The notes: generated from the sequence alone by a model not told the origin. A stretch of 64,000 nucleotides of DNA from Rivibacter subsaxonicus (GCF_004217215.1 NZ_SHKP01000006.1:310001-374000), one strand, 5' to 3'. Counted from the stretch's first letter, positions 7,625 through 16,749 are shown. Program-made: numbers and translations.

Positions 7625-8776
7625 CTATTTCAGCTCGTTGACCAGCACCTTGAGGATGCCCTGCGCGGCGTCGTCGTTGAGCACCTCGCCCTGCAGGTTC
7701 TGCACCGCCAGCGTCGTCGCCTGGCCCTCGCCCTTGAGCGCGACGCGATAGCGCGCCGGGCCCGAGTTCTGGGGTTTCTTCTCGCCGCCGCTGAAGAGGC
7801 CGAAGACCTTGTCGGTCCAGCCCGGGTCGCCCTTGCCGATCATGCTCGGGTCGATGTAGCGCACGAAGAACAGGCCCTGGGCGCGGTCGCGGTCTTCCAC
7901 CGTGAAGCCGCTGCGGTCGAGCGCGAGGCCGACCCGGCGCCAGGCGCGGTCGAAGGGCTCGTCGACCTGCATCGCGGTGCCGGTGGCGGCCGGCAGCATG
8001 CGGGCACGGGCCGGCAGGTCGGAGGCTCCGGTCGCCGCGACCTGGGCCTTGACCTGTTCTTCCTGGGCGCCAAGCTTGGTCATCAGGCGCGCCAGCATGG
8101 CGGCCTCGAGCTGCGGGTCGGCCGGGCGCGGGCGCCAGGTCGTGCTGACCTTCTGCTGGTCTATGTAGACCTCGACCATGCCGCGGTGCGAGATGAAGAT
8201 CTCGCTGCCCGTGGGCGTGCGCTCGATGCGGGTGCGGAAGCTGTCGCGTTCGCCGGTGTCGTAGAAGTTGTCGAGCACCTTGCCGAGCGTGTTGCGGATG
8301 ATGTCCTGCTGCAGCTTGGCCCGGTTCTCGTTCCAGTTGGTCTGCATCACGCCGGCGTCGCGCTGTTCCACATCCAGCGTGAAGCCGTTCTCGGTCCAGA
8401 ACTGCGACAGCTGCGGCCAGACCTGGTCGGGCGTCAGCGTGGTGCTGAGCCAGCGCGTATCGCCGTCGCGCATCAGCTTGACATTGCCGACCTGCGTCGG
8501 CGCCACGCCGGTGGCGCTTTGCAGCACCGGGGTCGGGGCCGCGCCACCCTGCAGTGCCGAGGCGTTGACGGCGCCGGCCACCGGCGCGTAGCGCTGGTCG
8601 CGCTGCAGCGCGCTGAGGTCGGGCGGCACCTCGAGCGACACCTGCTTGGTGCCCGAGTTCTTGTAGTCGACCTTGTCACCCTCGAGCGAGGAGTTGATCG
8701 ACGAGCAGGCGGCAAGAGCGGCAGCCAGGGCCAGCGGCGACAGGCGCAGCAGCGACGAAAGACGGGAACGGATCAC
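7625..8776 (-). CDS. bamC: Outer membrane assembly lipoprotein BamC
   Basis: 383 residues. The signal region IRSRLSSLLRLSPLALAAAL ends in lipobox LAAC with Cys24, followed by SSINSSLEGDKVDYKN and LEVPPDL, the conserved unstructured BamC N-terminus that contacts BamD. Two helix-grip domains follow, near residues 90-220 (DQVWPQLSQFWTENGF) and 260-380 (FDRAWRRVGLALDRSGFTVED). It is the lipoprotein subunit of the BAM complex that inserts beta-barrels into the outer membrane. The start is a GTG at 8776 with GGAG about ten bases upstream; the frame stays open upstream, but the lipobox position fixes the start. It follows dapA as in many proteobacteria. Confidence 0.93.
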   Translation of the reverse strand: MIRSRLSSLLRLSPLALAAALAACSSINSSLEGDKVDYKNSGTKQVSLEVPPDLSALQRDQRYAPVAGAVNASALQGGAAPTPVLQSATGVAPTQVGNVKLMRDGDTRWLSTTLTPDQVWPQLSQFWTENGFTLDVEQRDAGVMQTNWNENRAKLQQDIIRNTLGKVLDNFYDTGERDSFRTRIERTPTGSEIFISHRGMVEVYIDQQKVSTTWRPRPADPQLEAAMLARLMTKLGAQEEQVKAQVAATGASDLPARARMLPAATGTAMQVDEPFDRAWRRVGLALDRSGFTVEDRDRAQGLFFVRYIDPSMIGKGDPGWTDKVFGLFSGGEKKPQNSGPARYRVALKGEGQATTLAVQNLQGEVLNDDAAQGILKVLVNELK

Positions 8777-8895
8777 GGGAGCAGTCTCCGGAAGGAACTG
8801 GGGCCACGCAGGGCGGACAAGGGAGGCCGCCAGCGAGCGGGGGGCCGACAGACGATAGAAGGAAGACACGCGCGGCGCGAAGGGGGGACTCGGAT

Positions 8896-9777
8896 TCAAA
8901 GCAGGGCGCTGTCGCGCAGCGCCTGCTCGACGGCGGCCTCGCCGGCCGCCGTCAGCGGCAGGATCGGCAGGCGCAGGCCGGCGGCGCAGCGGCCGAGCCG
9001 CGCCAGCGCCCACTTGGTGGGCGCCGGGCTCGGCTCGCAGAAGAGCTGCTTGTGCAGCGGCAGCAACTGCAGGTGGATCTCGCTGGCGCGGCGGGCCTCG
9101 CCCTTCATCGCGGCGACGCACAGTTCGTGCATCAGCCGCGGCGCCACGTTGGCGGTGACGCTGACGTTGCCATGGCCGCCGAGCAGCATCAGCGCGACCG
9201 CGGTGCTGTCGTCGCCGGAGTAGATCGAGAAGCCCTTGGGCGCCTGCTTGACCAGCCAGCCGGCGCGCTCGATGCTGCCGCTGGCTTCCTTGACGCCGAC
9301 GACGCCCGGCACCTGCGCCAGGCGCAGCGTGGTCTCGACCGACATGTCGGCCACCGTGCGGCCGGGCACGTTGTAGAGCACGACCGGGATGTCCACGGCC
9401 TCGGCGATCGCCTTGAAGTGCTCGTAGATGCCCTGCTGGCTCGGCTTGTTGTAGTAGGGCACGACCTGCAGCGTGCAGTCGGCGCCGACGCGCCTGGCGT
9501 ACTCGCTGAGTTCGATCGCCTCGCGCGTGTTGTTCGAGCCGGCGCCGGCCATCACCGGCACGCGACCCGCCACATGCTCGACCGCGACCCGGATCACCTC
9601 GCGGTGCTCCTCGTGCGTGAGCGTGGGCGACTCGCCGGTGGTGCCGACGACGCCGATGCAGTCGGTGCCTTCGGCAATCTGCCAGTCGATCAGGCGGCGC
9701 AGCGCCTCGAAGTCGACGCTGCCATCCTCGCGCATCGGCGTGACGAGCGCGACGATGCTGCCAACAATTGCTTTCAT
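8896..9777 (-). CDS. dapA: 4-hydroxy-tetrahydrodipicolinate synthase
   Basis: 293 residues, full-length DapA. The motifs are [14 protein letters not shown] near residue 45, the [14 protein letters not shown] segment with the catalytic Tyr, and VVGVKEASG near residue 160 with the Schiff-base Lys. It condenses pyruvate with aspartate semialdehyde at the branch to lysine and meso-diaminopimelate. bamC lies 119 bases downstream on the same strand, so the two are likely one transcription unit. Confidence 0.95.
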   Translation of the reverse strand: MKAIVGSIVALVTPMREDGSVDFEALRRLIDWQIAEGTDCIGVVGTTGESPTLTHEEHREVIRVAVEHVAGRVPVMAGAGSNNTREAIELSEYARRVGADCTLQVVPYYNKPSQQGIYEHFKAIAEAVDIPVVLYNVPGRTVADMSVETTLRLAQVPGVVGVKEASGSIERAGWLVKQAPKGFSIYSGDDSTAVALMLLGGHGNVSVTANVAPRLMHELCVAAMKGEARRASEIHLQLLPLHKQLFCEPSPAPTKWALARLGRCAAGLRLPILPLTAAGEAAVEQALRDSALL

Positions 9778-9837
9778 GGGATCGGTGTCCTGCGAATCCC
9801 GCGATTCTACTGGCGCGCCCGGCGCCGGTTTGGGGTC

Positions 9838-10404
9838 TCAGTCGAGCCTGTTGCGCGGCGGTGCTGCGCCTGGCGCCACGTCCTCGCGCAGCGCCGCGAT
9901 GCGCTGCACGAAGCGCGGCGGGCCGTCGACAAAGCCGTCCTCGTAGGCCACCACGCGCAGCCCTTCGCGCGCCGCCAGCGCCAGCAGTTCGCCCGGCTGC
10001 AGCAGGAAATCGGGGTTCGACGGCCGGCCCACGCTGGCGTTGCCGGCGGCAAAGGTCTCGTGCAGCCACCAACCGCCGGGTGCGACGCAGGCCAGCGTGG
10101 CCTCCAGCCGCGGCCGCCACAGGTAGTTGGTGACGATCACCGCGTCGAAGCGGCGGCCTTCGAGCGGCCAGGGGCCGGACTCCAGGTCGGCGGCGAGCAA
10201 TTCGGCCGCAACGCCCTGCAGACCGGCCAGCGCCGCCGCGTCGCGGTCGGCCGCCGTGACCCGGTGGCCGAGCGCCGCCAGCGCCCGAACATGGCGGCCC
10301 GAGCCGCAGGCGAGGTCGAGCACCCGGCTGCCGGCCGGCCAGTGGCGGGCGAAGCGCATCACCCAGGGCGACGGCGCCAGCGCGCCGTGCGGGGTGGTGC
10401 TCAC
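9838..10404 (-). CDS. Class I SAM-dependent methyltransferase
   Basis: 188 residues. The SAM-binding motif I VLDLACGSGRH is near residue 26, with the acidic residue of motif II in VTAADRD and motif IV in FDAVIVTNYLWRP. The PGGWWLHETFA segment after it is typical of small methyltransferases. The start is GTG at 10404, overlapping the TGA of the upstream SDR gene (GTGA), so translation is coupled. The substrate is unknown. Confidence 0.85.
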   Translation of the reverse strand: MSTTPHGALAPSPWVMRFARHWPAGSRVLDLACGSGRHVRALAALGHRVTAADRDAAALAGLQGVAAELLAADLESGPWPLEGRRFDAVIVTNYLWRPRLEATLACVAPGGWWLHETFAAGNASVGRPSNPDFLLQPGELLALAAREGLRVVAYEDGFVDGPPRFVQRIAALREDVAPGAAPPRNRLD

Positions 10405-11306
10405 GAGGTCTTCGGGTGCGCCGCCTCGGCCTGCGCCTCGCGCGTCAGCGCGGCCATCACGATGCGGTCGACCACGCCCGGTGCGATCAGCTTGAGCCAG
10501 CGGCCGAGCTTGCCCTTGGCGGTCATCACCACGTCGCGCCGGCGATGGTCGATGCCGTCGAGGATCAGGCGCGCGCACTCGGCCACCGGCATGGCGTCGC
10601 TTTCGTCGAGCCCGCTCTTGCCGGCCGGCTGGCCGGCGGCGTTGAAGCCGCGCAGGCGGATCTGGGTGTCGACCACGCCCGGGTAGGCCAGCGTGACGCT
10701 GATGCCGTGCGCCGAAACCTCGGTGCGCAGCGCCTCGAAGAAGCCGTTCATCGCGAACTTGCTGGCGCTGTAGGCGGTGCGGCCGGGCACGCCGTTGAGG
10801 CCGGCCAGGCTCGAGACCCCGACGATGCGGCCGCGGCTGGCCTTCAGGTGCGGCAGCGCGGCCTGGGTGCACCAGACCGCGCCCCAGAGGTTGATGTCCA
10901 TCAGCCGGCGGTACCAGCCGAGGTCGGTGACGTCCTCGAACAGCGCGTGGGCCGACATGCCGGCGTTGTTGACCAGCACGTCGATGCGGCCGAAGCGCGC
11001 CACGGTGGCGGCGACCAGCGTCTTGCAGTCGGCCTCGACGGCGACATCGCAGCGCTGGACCAGCGTTTGCGCGCCGAGCGCGGCGCATTCGGCGGCGACA
11101 TTGGCCAACTTGTCCTCGCTGCGCGCGGCCAGCACGAGGGCAGCGCCAGCCTTGTCGCGCGCGGCGATCTGGCGCGCCAGTTCGGCGCCGATGCCATCGC
11201 TGGCGCCGGTGATGACGAAAACTTGCGGACCGGCGCCGGGCCGCCCCAAGACGTTCGCCGCCCCCTCGGGGGGCTGCGAACGAAGTGAGCTTGGGGGCAC
11301 GGTCAT
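10401..11306 (-). CDS. Short-chain dehydrogenase/reductase with repeat-derived N-terminal extension
   Basis: 301 residues. Classical SDR features: the NAD(P)-binding FVITGASDGIGAELA, NNAGMS, the catalytic Ser in VSSLAG, and YSASK with Tyr and Lys. The C-terminal part resembles membrane-associated SDRs acting on lipids or ketones; the substrate is unknown. The ATG at 11306 overlaps the stop of the upstream 39-residue gene. Between MTVP and PQVFVITG are about 22 residues (PSSLRSQPPEGAAN, then VLGRPGAG) encoded exactly by a G-rich repeat found twice more in the window. The ancestral start was therefore probably MTVPQVFVITG, and the repeat entered in frame. Confidence 0.9.
   Translation of the reverse strand: MTVPPSSLRSQPPEGAANVLGRPGAGPQVFVITGASDGIGAELARQIAARDKAGAALVLAARSEDKLANVAAECAALGAQTLVQRCDVAVEADCKTLVAATVARFGRIDVLVNNAGMSAHALFEDVTDLGWYRRLMDINLWGAVWCTQAALPHLKASRGRIVGVSSLAGLNGVPGRTAYSASKFAMNGFFEALRTEVSAHGISVTLAYPGVVDTQIRLRGFNAAGQPAGKSGLDESDAMPVAECARLILDGIDHRRRDVVMTAKGKLGRWLKLIAPGVVDRIVMAALTREAQAEAAHPKTS
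11232..11298. repeat. G-rich palindromic repeat, copy A (inside SDR 5' end)
   Basis: Begins GGCGCCGGGCCGCCCCAAG, has the core GCCCCCTCGGGGGGC and ends AGTGAGCTTGGGGG. Nested arms GCCCCAAG/CTTGGGGGC and CGTTCGC/GCGAACG surround the core, so an RNA copy would fold into a long hairpin. Copies B (46433-46506) and C (32549-32618) lie in the same orientation. All three sit just before a minus-strand gene and after the stop of another minus-strand gene. Confidence 0.85.
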
Positions 11307-11425
11307 CAGAAGCAACTCCAGATGCGGTTGGCGAGATCGACCACGACGCCAGGCTGGAGGTAAGCCATGAACACCGCGAGCAAGGCGCCCACGGCGACCG
11401 TCCAGGCCAGCGCGCGCCGCATCAT
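11306..11425 (-). CDS. 39-residue single-pass membrane peptide
   Basis: Begins MMRRALAWTVAVGALLAVF and ends DLANRIWSCF. Two basic residues precede one hydrophobic helix (about residues 7-24), then a short polar tail. The ATG at 11425 overlaps the MFS stop (ATGA), and its TGA overlaps the SDR ATG (TGATG), so it is wedged by coupled junctions into an operon, which argues strongly that it is translated. It has no family I can name. It may assist the MFS transporter or simply be a small membrane protein. Confidence 0.6.
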   Translation of the reverse strand: MMRRALAWTVAVGALLAVFMAYLQPGVVVDLANRIWSCF

Positions 11426-12663
11426 GCCGCCACCGGCACCGGGCGCCGGATCGCGCTTTCCCGTACCGGCAGGTTGATCAGCGCCGCGAAGACGCCGAGC
11501 GCGACCGCGAGCCACCACACCACGTCGTAGCTGCCGGTCGAGTCATAGAGCCGACCGCCGAGCCAGACGCCGAGGAAGCTGCCGATCTGGTGCGCCAGGA
11601 AGACGAAGCCGCCGAGCATCGACATGTGCTGCACGCCGAAGATCTGCGCCACCGCGGCGTTGGTCGGCGGCACCGTCGACAGCCACAGCAGGCCCATCAC
11701 GGCCGAGAACACATAGACGCTGGTCGGCGTCAGCGGCAGCAGCAGGAAGGTGACGATCGCCACCGAGCGCAGCGCGTAGATGGCGCTCAGGATGTGCTTC
11801 TTGGCCAGGCGCTGGCCGAGCACGCCGGCGGCGTAGGTGCCGAACACGTTGAACAGGCCGATCAGCGCCAGCGCGGTGGTCGCCACCGTTGGCGACAGGC
11901 CGTGGTCCTTGAGGTAGCTCGGCATGTGCACGCCGATGAACACGACCTGGAAGCCGCAGACGAAGTAGCCCGCCATCAGCAACTGGAAGCTGCGGTAACC
12001 GAAGGCCTCGCGCACCGCCTCGCCGATCGGCTGCGAATGATGGCCGGCCAGCGCCGCCGGCCGTGCCGGCTCGCGCAGGCCGAAGGCCAGCGGCACGATC
12101 AGCAGTGCGGCGCCACCCAGCAGCACCAGCGATTCCTGCCAGCCGACGTTCGAGATCAGCCAGTTCGAGACCGGCACCATCAGGAACTGGCCGAAGGAGC
12201 CGGCCGCCGCGGTCAGTCCCATCGCCCATGAACGACGCGCCGCCGGCACGTTGCGCGCGATCACCCCGTAGACGATGGCGTAGGTGCAGCCGGCCTGGGC
12301 GATGCCGATCAGCACACCCGTGCTCAGCGTGAAGACCAGCACCGTGCTCGCCAGCGCCATGCCGGCCAGCCCGATCGCGTAGAGCACGGCCGAGCCCATC
12401 AGCACGCGCAAAGCGCCCGAGCGGTCGGCCAGCATGCCGGCAAAGGGCCCGGCTAGGCCCCAGCACAGGTTCTGCAGCGCGATCGCGAAGGAGAAGGTCT
12501 CGCGTGACCAGCCGCGCTCCATCGTGATCGGCTGCAGCCACAGGCCGAAGCCGTGGCGGATGCCCATGCTCAGCGTGACGATCAGCGCGCTGCACAGCAG
12601 CACCTGGCCGAGGGAAAGGGCCGGCGAGTGTTCGGCCGCGGCCGGGCTGGAAGTCACGCTCAT
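11422..12663 (-). CDS. MFS transporter
   Basis: 413 residues with twelve hydrophobic segments. The N-terminus has MGIRHGFGLWLQPITMERGWSR and the loop motif GMLADRSGALRVL between helices 2 and 3. The RHGFG and ERGWSRE features resemble monocarboxylate/oxalate-formate-type MFS members, but the substrate is not readable. The ATG at 12663 (MSVTSSP) is preferred over an in-frame TTG six codons upstream. It is followed by coupled genes for a membrane peptide, an SDR and a methyltransferase, forming a four-gene minus-strand operon. Confidence 0.88.
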   Translation of the reverse strand: MSVTSSPAAAEHSPALSLGQVLLCSALIVTLSMGIRHGFGLWLQPITMERGWSRETFSFAIALQNLCWGLAGPFAGMLADRSGALRVLMGSAVLYAIGLAGMALASTVLVFTLSTGVLIGIAQAGCTYAIVYGVIARNVPAARRSWAMGLTAAAGSFGQFLMVPVSNWLISNVGWQESLVLLGGAALLIVPLAFGLREPARPAALAGHHSQPIGEAVREAFGYRSFQLLMAGYFVCGFQVVFIGVHMPSYLKDHGLSPTVATTALALIGLFNVFGTYAAGVLGQRLAKKHILSAIYALRSVAIVTFLLLPLTPTSVYVFSAVMGLLWLSTVPPTNAAVAQIFGVQHMSMLGGFVFLAHQIGSFLGVWLGGRLYDSTGSYDVVWWLAVALGVFAALINLPVRESAIRRPVPVAA

Positions 12664-12711
12664 GGCGGGCAATGTAGCCAAGCGCGCCGCCGCCCGCCGG
12701 CGGCCGCCGTA

Positions 12712-13218
12712 TCACCCCTTTGCGAGGCGGCGCGCGTTGGCGGTGGCCTTGGCGTGGATCGGTGCCAGGCCGCGTCCGGCGACCCGGGCGCCGGCGTTGG
12801 AGGCATGTGCCGCAGCCTTGCCGGTGGCCTGCAGCGCGTTGGCCAGCGTCTTGCCGCGGGCCATGGCCTGGGCCGGTGTGCGGCTGGCGCCAAGCGCGCC
12901 GGCGGCGGCCGAGGCGCGGCTCGCGGCCTGCCACCAGCGCAGTCCCAGGTCCCAGGGCAGCGCCATCATCTGGGTGCCCATCGCGGTGGCCGATTCGCGC
13001 GCCGCGTCGACCTTCTCGCTGCCCATGCGCACGAACTCGCGGCGGTCGCGTGCATTCGGCTGCGGGCCGGCGCTGGCCATGCGTTGCGTGCGATGCGTGA
13101 TCACCTGGGCCGCGGCCATCAGCATCTCGGTGTTGCGGGTGGCCAGGTCCAGCCAGAGTTGCTGGTTGCCGAACATCGGGTTCCAGGGGTTGGGCGGGGT
13201 GCGCTTGCGGTACTTCAT
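12712..13218 (-). CDS. Phasin-like polyhydroxyalkanoate granule-associated protein
   Basis: 168 residues. After a basic start (MKYRKRTPPNPWNPMFG) comes a largely alpha-helical protein: LWLDLATRNTEMLMAAAQVI, then FVRMGSEKVDAARESATAMG, which is typical of phasins that coat PHA granules. The C-terminal third is Ala/Lys/Arg-rich (KATANARRLAKG), as in granule proteins that also touch DNA. A GGGAG ribosome site stands six bases before the ATG. It is divergent from the dadA-like gene. It could alternatively be a generic helical hypothetical protein. Confidence 0.6.
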   Translation of the reverse strand: MKYRKRTPPNPWNPMFGNQQLWLDLATRNTEMLMAAAQVITHRTQRMASAGPQPNARDRREFVRMGSEKVDAARESATAMGTQMMALPWDLGLRWWQAASRASAAAGALGASRTPAQAMARGKTLANALQATGKAAAHASNAGARVAGRGLAPIHAKATANARRLAKG

Positions 13219-13271
13219 GGGCTGCTCCCTGCGGCAGCGGCGCTGCCTCCAGCTTCATTGTGCTGAGCTTG

Positions 13272-13307
13272 TTGACACCGGGCTTGCGCCAATACCCCCA
13301 CGTATTG
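13272..13307 (+). promoter_or_regulatory. Candidate promoter/operator upstream of dadA-like gene
   Basis: A consensus -35 hexamer TTGACA is at 13272-13277. A perfect 6-bp inverted repeat CAATAC (13290-13295) / GTATTG (13302-13307) with a 6-base spacer lies just downstream, where the -10 would fall. The gene starts at 13348. The layout suits a repressor site overlapping the promoter. It is only moderately convincing because the -10 itself is poor. Confidence 0.35.
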
Positions 13308-13347
13308 AAGGATGATCCGAACCGACAACAGCGGATGGAGGCAGGGC

Positions 13348-14604
13348 ATGAAGGTGCTGGTGCTGGGCAGCGGGGTGATCGGCACCTCGATCGCGTACTA
13401 CGCGGCAAGGGCGGGCCACGAGGTCACGGTGGTCGATCGCCAGCCCGGGCCGGCGCTGGAGACCAGCTTCGGCAACGCCGGCGAGGTCTCGCCGGGCTAC
13501 TCCTCGCCCTGGGCCGGGCCGGGCGTGCCGGCCAAGGCGATCCAGTGGATGCTGATGACCCACAGCCCGCTGGTGATCTGGCCGATGCTCGATCCCAAGA
13601 TGTGGCGCTGGGGATTGCAGATGCTGGCCAACTGCACCGAGCGCGCCTACGCGCTCAACAAGAGCCGGATGGTGCCGATCGCCGAGTACAGCCGCGATTG
13701 CCTGAGAGCCCTGCGCACCGAGACGGCAATAGCCTACGACGACCGCGCGCTCGGCACGCTGCAACTGTTCCGTACCCAGAAGCAGCTCGATGGCACCGCC
13801 AAGGACATCGAGATCCTCAAGCAGTACGGCGTGCCCTGGGAACTGCTCGACCGCCCCGGCTTCGTCAAGGTGGAGCCAGCCCTCGCGCTGACCCAGGACA
13901 AGTTCGTCGGCGCGCTGCGCCTGCCCGGCGACGAGACCGGCGACTGCTTCAAGTTCACGAACCGGCTGGCCGAGATGGCGCAGGGGCTGGGCGCGGTCTT
14001 CAAGTTCGATACCAGGATCGACGGTCTCGCCACCGAGGGCGGACGCATCACCGGCGTACGCACCAGCGCCGGCCTGCTGACGGCCGACCGCTACGTGGCC
14101 GCGCTCGGCAGCTACACGCCGCAACTGGTGGCGCCGCTCGGCCTCAAGCTGCCGGTCTATCCGGTGAAGGGCTACTCGATCACGGTGCCGATCACCGATG
14201 CCGCCCACGCGCCCGAGTCGACCATCATGGACGAGACCCACAAGGTGGCCGTCACGCGCCTGGGCGATCGCATCCGCGTCGGCGGCACCGCCGAGCTGGC
14301 GGGCTTCAGTCTGGCGCTGCGCGAGCCGCGTCGGGCCACGCTCGAGCATGTGGTGAGCGACCTGTTCCCGCGCGGCGGCGACGTCGGCAAGGCCAGCTTC
14401 TGGTGCGGGCTGCGGCCGATGACGCCGGACGGCACGCCGATCATCGGACCGACGCCGGTGCAGAACCTGCTGCTCGCCACCGGGCATGGGACGCTGGGCT
14501 GGACCATGGCGGCCGGCACCGGGCGGGTGATCGCCGACCTGCTCTCGGGGCGGACGCCGGAGATTCCGATCGATGGGCTGACGATGGCACGCTACGGGCG
14601 TTAG
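13348..14604 (+). CDS. D-amino-acid dehydrogenase small subunit-like FAD oxidoreductase
   Basis: 418 residues, the DadA length. The FAD dinucleotide fold is at the start ([20 protein letters not shown]), followed by [22 protein letters not shown], a DadA signature. Near the C-terminus are [19 protein letters not shown] and [14 protein letters not shown], the second FAD-binding region. It oxidatively deaminates D-amino acids (in DadA chiefly D-alanine) to 2-oxo acids at the inner membrane. The ATG at 13348 is preceded by GGAGGCAGGGC; the 12-codon upstream extension is not conserved-looking. It is very likely DadA, but no alanine racemase neighbour confirms the substrate. Confidence 0.9.
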   Translation: MKVLVLGSGVIGTSIAYYAARAGHEVTVVDRQPGPALETSFGNAGEVSPGYSSPWAGPGVPAKAIQWMLMTHSPLVIWPMLDPKMWRWGLQMLANCTERAYALNKSRMVPIAEYSRDCLRALRTETAIAYDDRALGTLQLFRTQKQLDGTAKDIEILKQYGVPWELLDRPGFVKVEPALALTQDKFVGALRLPGDETGDCFKFTNRLAEMAQGLGAVFKFDTRIDGLATEGGRITGVRTSAGLLTADRYVAALGSYTPQLVAPLGLKLPVYPVKGYSITVPITDAAHAPESTIMDETHKVAVTRLGDRIRVGGTAELAGFSLALREPRRATLEHVVSDLFPRGGDVGKASFWCGLRPMTPDGTPIIGPTPVQNLLLATGHGTLGWTMAAGTGRVIADLLSGRTPEIPIDGLTMARYGR

Positions 14605-14650
14605 CACACGACGCGGCAGGCGCCGCGCGGAGCTGGCAACACCCGCTGCC

Positions 14651-14656
14651 TAGAAT
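14651..14656 (+). promoter_or_regulatory. -10-like box of parE
   Basis: TAGAAT ends eight bases before the parE ATG at 14665, and there is no Shine-Dalgarno sequence. The transcript would be leaderless or nearly so. Confidence 0.45.
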
Positions 14657-14664
14657 CCGCCGCC

Positions 14665-16650
14665 ATGGCAGTCTCCCCGCAGAAGAACACTCCCGCCGCC
14701 TACGGCGAAGCCTCGATCCGCGTGCTCAAGGGCCTCGAGCCCGTCAAGCAGCGACCGGGCATGTACACCCGGACCGACAACCCGCTGCACATCGTGCAGG
14801 AGGTGATCGACAACGCCGCTGACGAGGCGCTGGCCGGCCATGGCAAGCGCATCAACGTCACGCTGTTCGCAGACGGCTCGATCGGCGTCGAGGACGACGG
14901 TCGCGGCATTCCCTTCGGCCTGCACCCGGAGGAACAGGTGCCGGTGGTCGAGATCGTGTTCACCCGGCTGCATGCCGGCGGCAAGTTCGACAAGGGCGCG
15001 GGCGGCGCCTACAGCTTCTCGGGCGGCCTGCACGGCGTGGGCGTCAGCGTCACCAACGCGCTGTCGACGCGGCTGGAGGTGGTGTCGTACCGCGAGCGCC
15101 AGGCCGCGACCATCGCCTTCAGCGGAGGCGATGTGATCGAGCCGGTGGCCGTGCGCGCCGCCACCAACGCCGATCGCAAGCAGGGCACCTCGGTGCGCGT
15201 CTGGCCCGACAAGAAGTACTTCGAGAGCGCCGAGCTGCCGAAGCCGGAGCTGGTGCACCTGCTGCGCAGCAAGGCGGTGCTGATGCCGGGCGTGACGGTC
15301 ACGCTCAAGCACGAGAAGTCGGGCGAGATCCAGACCTGGCTCTACAAGGGCGGCCTGCGCGACTACCTGCTGCAGACGCTGAATGCCGAGCCGGTGATCC
15401 CGCTGTTCGAGGGCGAGCATTACGCCGAGGACGGGGAGACCGAGAACTTCGCCGAGGGCGAGGGCGCGGCCTGGTGCGTCGCCTTCACCGACGAGGGGCT
15501 CGCGGTGCGCGAGAGCTACGTCAACCTGATTCCGACGGTGGCCGGCGGCACGCATGAGAGCGGCCTGAAGGACGGTCTGTTCCAGGCCGTCAAGGGCTTC
15601 ATCGAGATGCACGCCTTGCTGCCCAAGGGCGTCAAGCTGATGCCCGACGACGTCTGGAGCCGCGCCAGCTTCGTGCTCTCGGCCAAGGTGCTCGACCCGC
15701 AGTTCCAGGGCCAGATCAAGGAGCGGCTCAACAGCCGCGACGCGCTGCGGCTGGTCTCGGCCTACGTCAAGCCGGCGCTCGAGCTGTGGCTCAACCAGCA
15801 CGTGGAGTGGGGCCGCAAGCTGGCCGAGCTCGTCATCAGGCAGGCCCAGGCGCGCCAGCGCGCGGGGCAGAAGGTCGAGAAGCGCAAGGGTTCCGGCGTG
15901 GCGGTGCTGCCCGGCAAGCTGACCGATTGCGAGAGCCGCGACATCAGCCTCAACGAGGTCTTCCTGGTCGAGGGCGACTCGGCCGGCGGCAGCGCCAAGA
16001 TGGGCCGCGACAAGGAGACGCAGGCGGTGCTGCCGCTCCGAGGCAAGGTGCTCAACGCCTGGGAGGTCGAGCGGGATCGCCTCTTCGCCAACAACGAGAT
16101 CCACGACATCGCGGTGGCGATCGGCGTCGATCCGCATGGTGTGAGCGACGAGCCGGATCTCTCCGGCCTGCGCTACGGCAAGGTCTGCATCCTCAGCGAC
16201 GCGGATGTGGATGGCTCGCACATCCAGGTGCTGTTGCTGACGCTGTTCTACCGCCACTTCCCCAAGCTGATCGACCGCGGCCACATCTACGTGGCGCGGC
16301 CGCCGCTGTTTCGCGTCGACGCGCCGGCGCGCGGCAAGAAGCCGCCGGCCAAGCTCTATGCGCTCGATGAGGGCGAGCTGACCGCGATCCTCGACAAGCT
16401 GCGCAAGGAAGGCTGCCGCGAGAACGCCTGGACCATCAGCCGCTTCAAGGGCCTCGGCGAGATGAGCGCCGAGCAGCTCTGGGACACCACGCTGAACCCC
16501 GAAACCCGGCGCCTGTTGCAGGTGGGTTTCGGCGCCATCGACGCCGCCGGCACCACGGAACTGTTCGGCCAATTGATGGGCAAGGGCGAGGCCGCGGCGC
16601 GGCGCGAGCTGATGGAACTGCACGGGGACGCGGTCGAGGTGGACGTCTAG
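14665..16650 (+). CDS. parE: DNA topoisomerase IV subunit B
   Basis: 661 residues. The GHKL ATPase shows EVIDNAADEAL, EDDGRGIPFG and SGGLHGVGVSVTNALS; the Toprim domain shows VEGDSAGGSAKMGRD near 435 and LSDADVDGSHIQVL near 510 with the metal-binding Asp residues. The C-terminus is the short ParE type. With ParC it decatenates replicated chromosomes. ParE rather than GyrB is indicated by the length (GyrB has a ~165-residue insert in many proteobacteria) and by parC in the same window. parC is about 26.6 kb downstream on the same strand. Confidence 0.94.
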   Translation: MAVSPQKNTPAAYGEASIRVLKGLEPVKQRPGMYTRTDNPLHIVQEVIDNAADEALAGHGKRINVTLFADGSIGVEDDGRGIPFGLHPEEQVPVVEIVFTRLHAGGKFDKGAGGAYSFSGGLHGVGVSVTNALSTRLEVVSYRERQAATIAFSGGDVIEPVAVRAATNADRKQGTSVRVWPDKKYFESAELPKPELVHLLRSKAVLMPGVTVTLKHEKSGEIQTWLYKGGLRDYLLQTLNAEPVIPLFEGEHYAEDGETENFAEGEGAAWCVAFTDEGLAVRESYVNLIPTVAGGTHESGLKDGLFQAVKGFIEMHALLPKGVKLMPDDVWSRASFVLSAKVLDPQFQGQIKERLNSRDALRLVSAYVKPALELWLNQHVEWGRKLAELVIRQAQARQRAGQKVEKRKGSGVAVLPGKLTDCESRDISLNEVFLVEGDSAGGSAKMGRDKETQAVLPLRGKVLNAWEVERDRLFANNEIHDIAVAIGVDPHGVSDEPDLSGLRYGKVCILSDADVDGSHIQVLLLTLFYRHFPKLIDRGHIYVARPPLFRVDAPARGKKPPAKLYALDEGELTAILDKLRKEGCRENAWTISRFKGLGEMSAEQLWDTTLNPETRRLLQVGFGAIDAAGTTELFGQLMGKGEAAARRELMELHGDAVEVDV

Positions 16651-16674
16651 CCTGCGTTTCGGGGCTGCGGCCGC

Positions 16675-16734
16675 GACACCGTGCGCCGCGCTCCGAGGCG
16701 AGTTCATCCGCGCCTCGCGGCGCTGTGTCTTTCT
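16675..16734 (+). terminator. Candidate terminator of parE
   Basis: A bulged stem pairs GACAC, GCGCCGCG and GAGGCG on the left with CGCCTCG, CGGCGC and TGTGTC on the right, followed by TTTCTT. It is 25 bases after the parE stop. The bulges make it imperfect, but the T-rich tail is in the right place. Confidence 0.5.
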
Positions 16735-16749
16735 TGCCAGTCCCACTGG

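Noticed and set aside
8777-10120. Upstream extension of bamC through the open frame
   Set aside because: The lipobox LAAC requires the start near 8776, and dapA occupies the rest in another frame.
10401-11315. TTG start at 11315 for the SDR gene
   Set aside because: The ATG at 11306 overlaps the upstream stop in a standard coupled junction, so the extra three codons are unnecessary.
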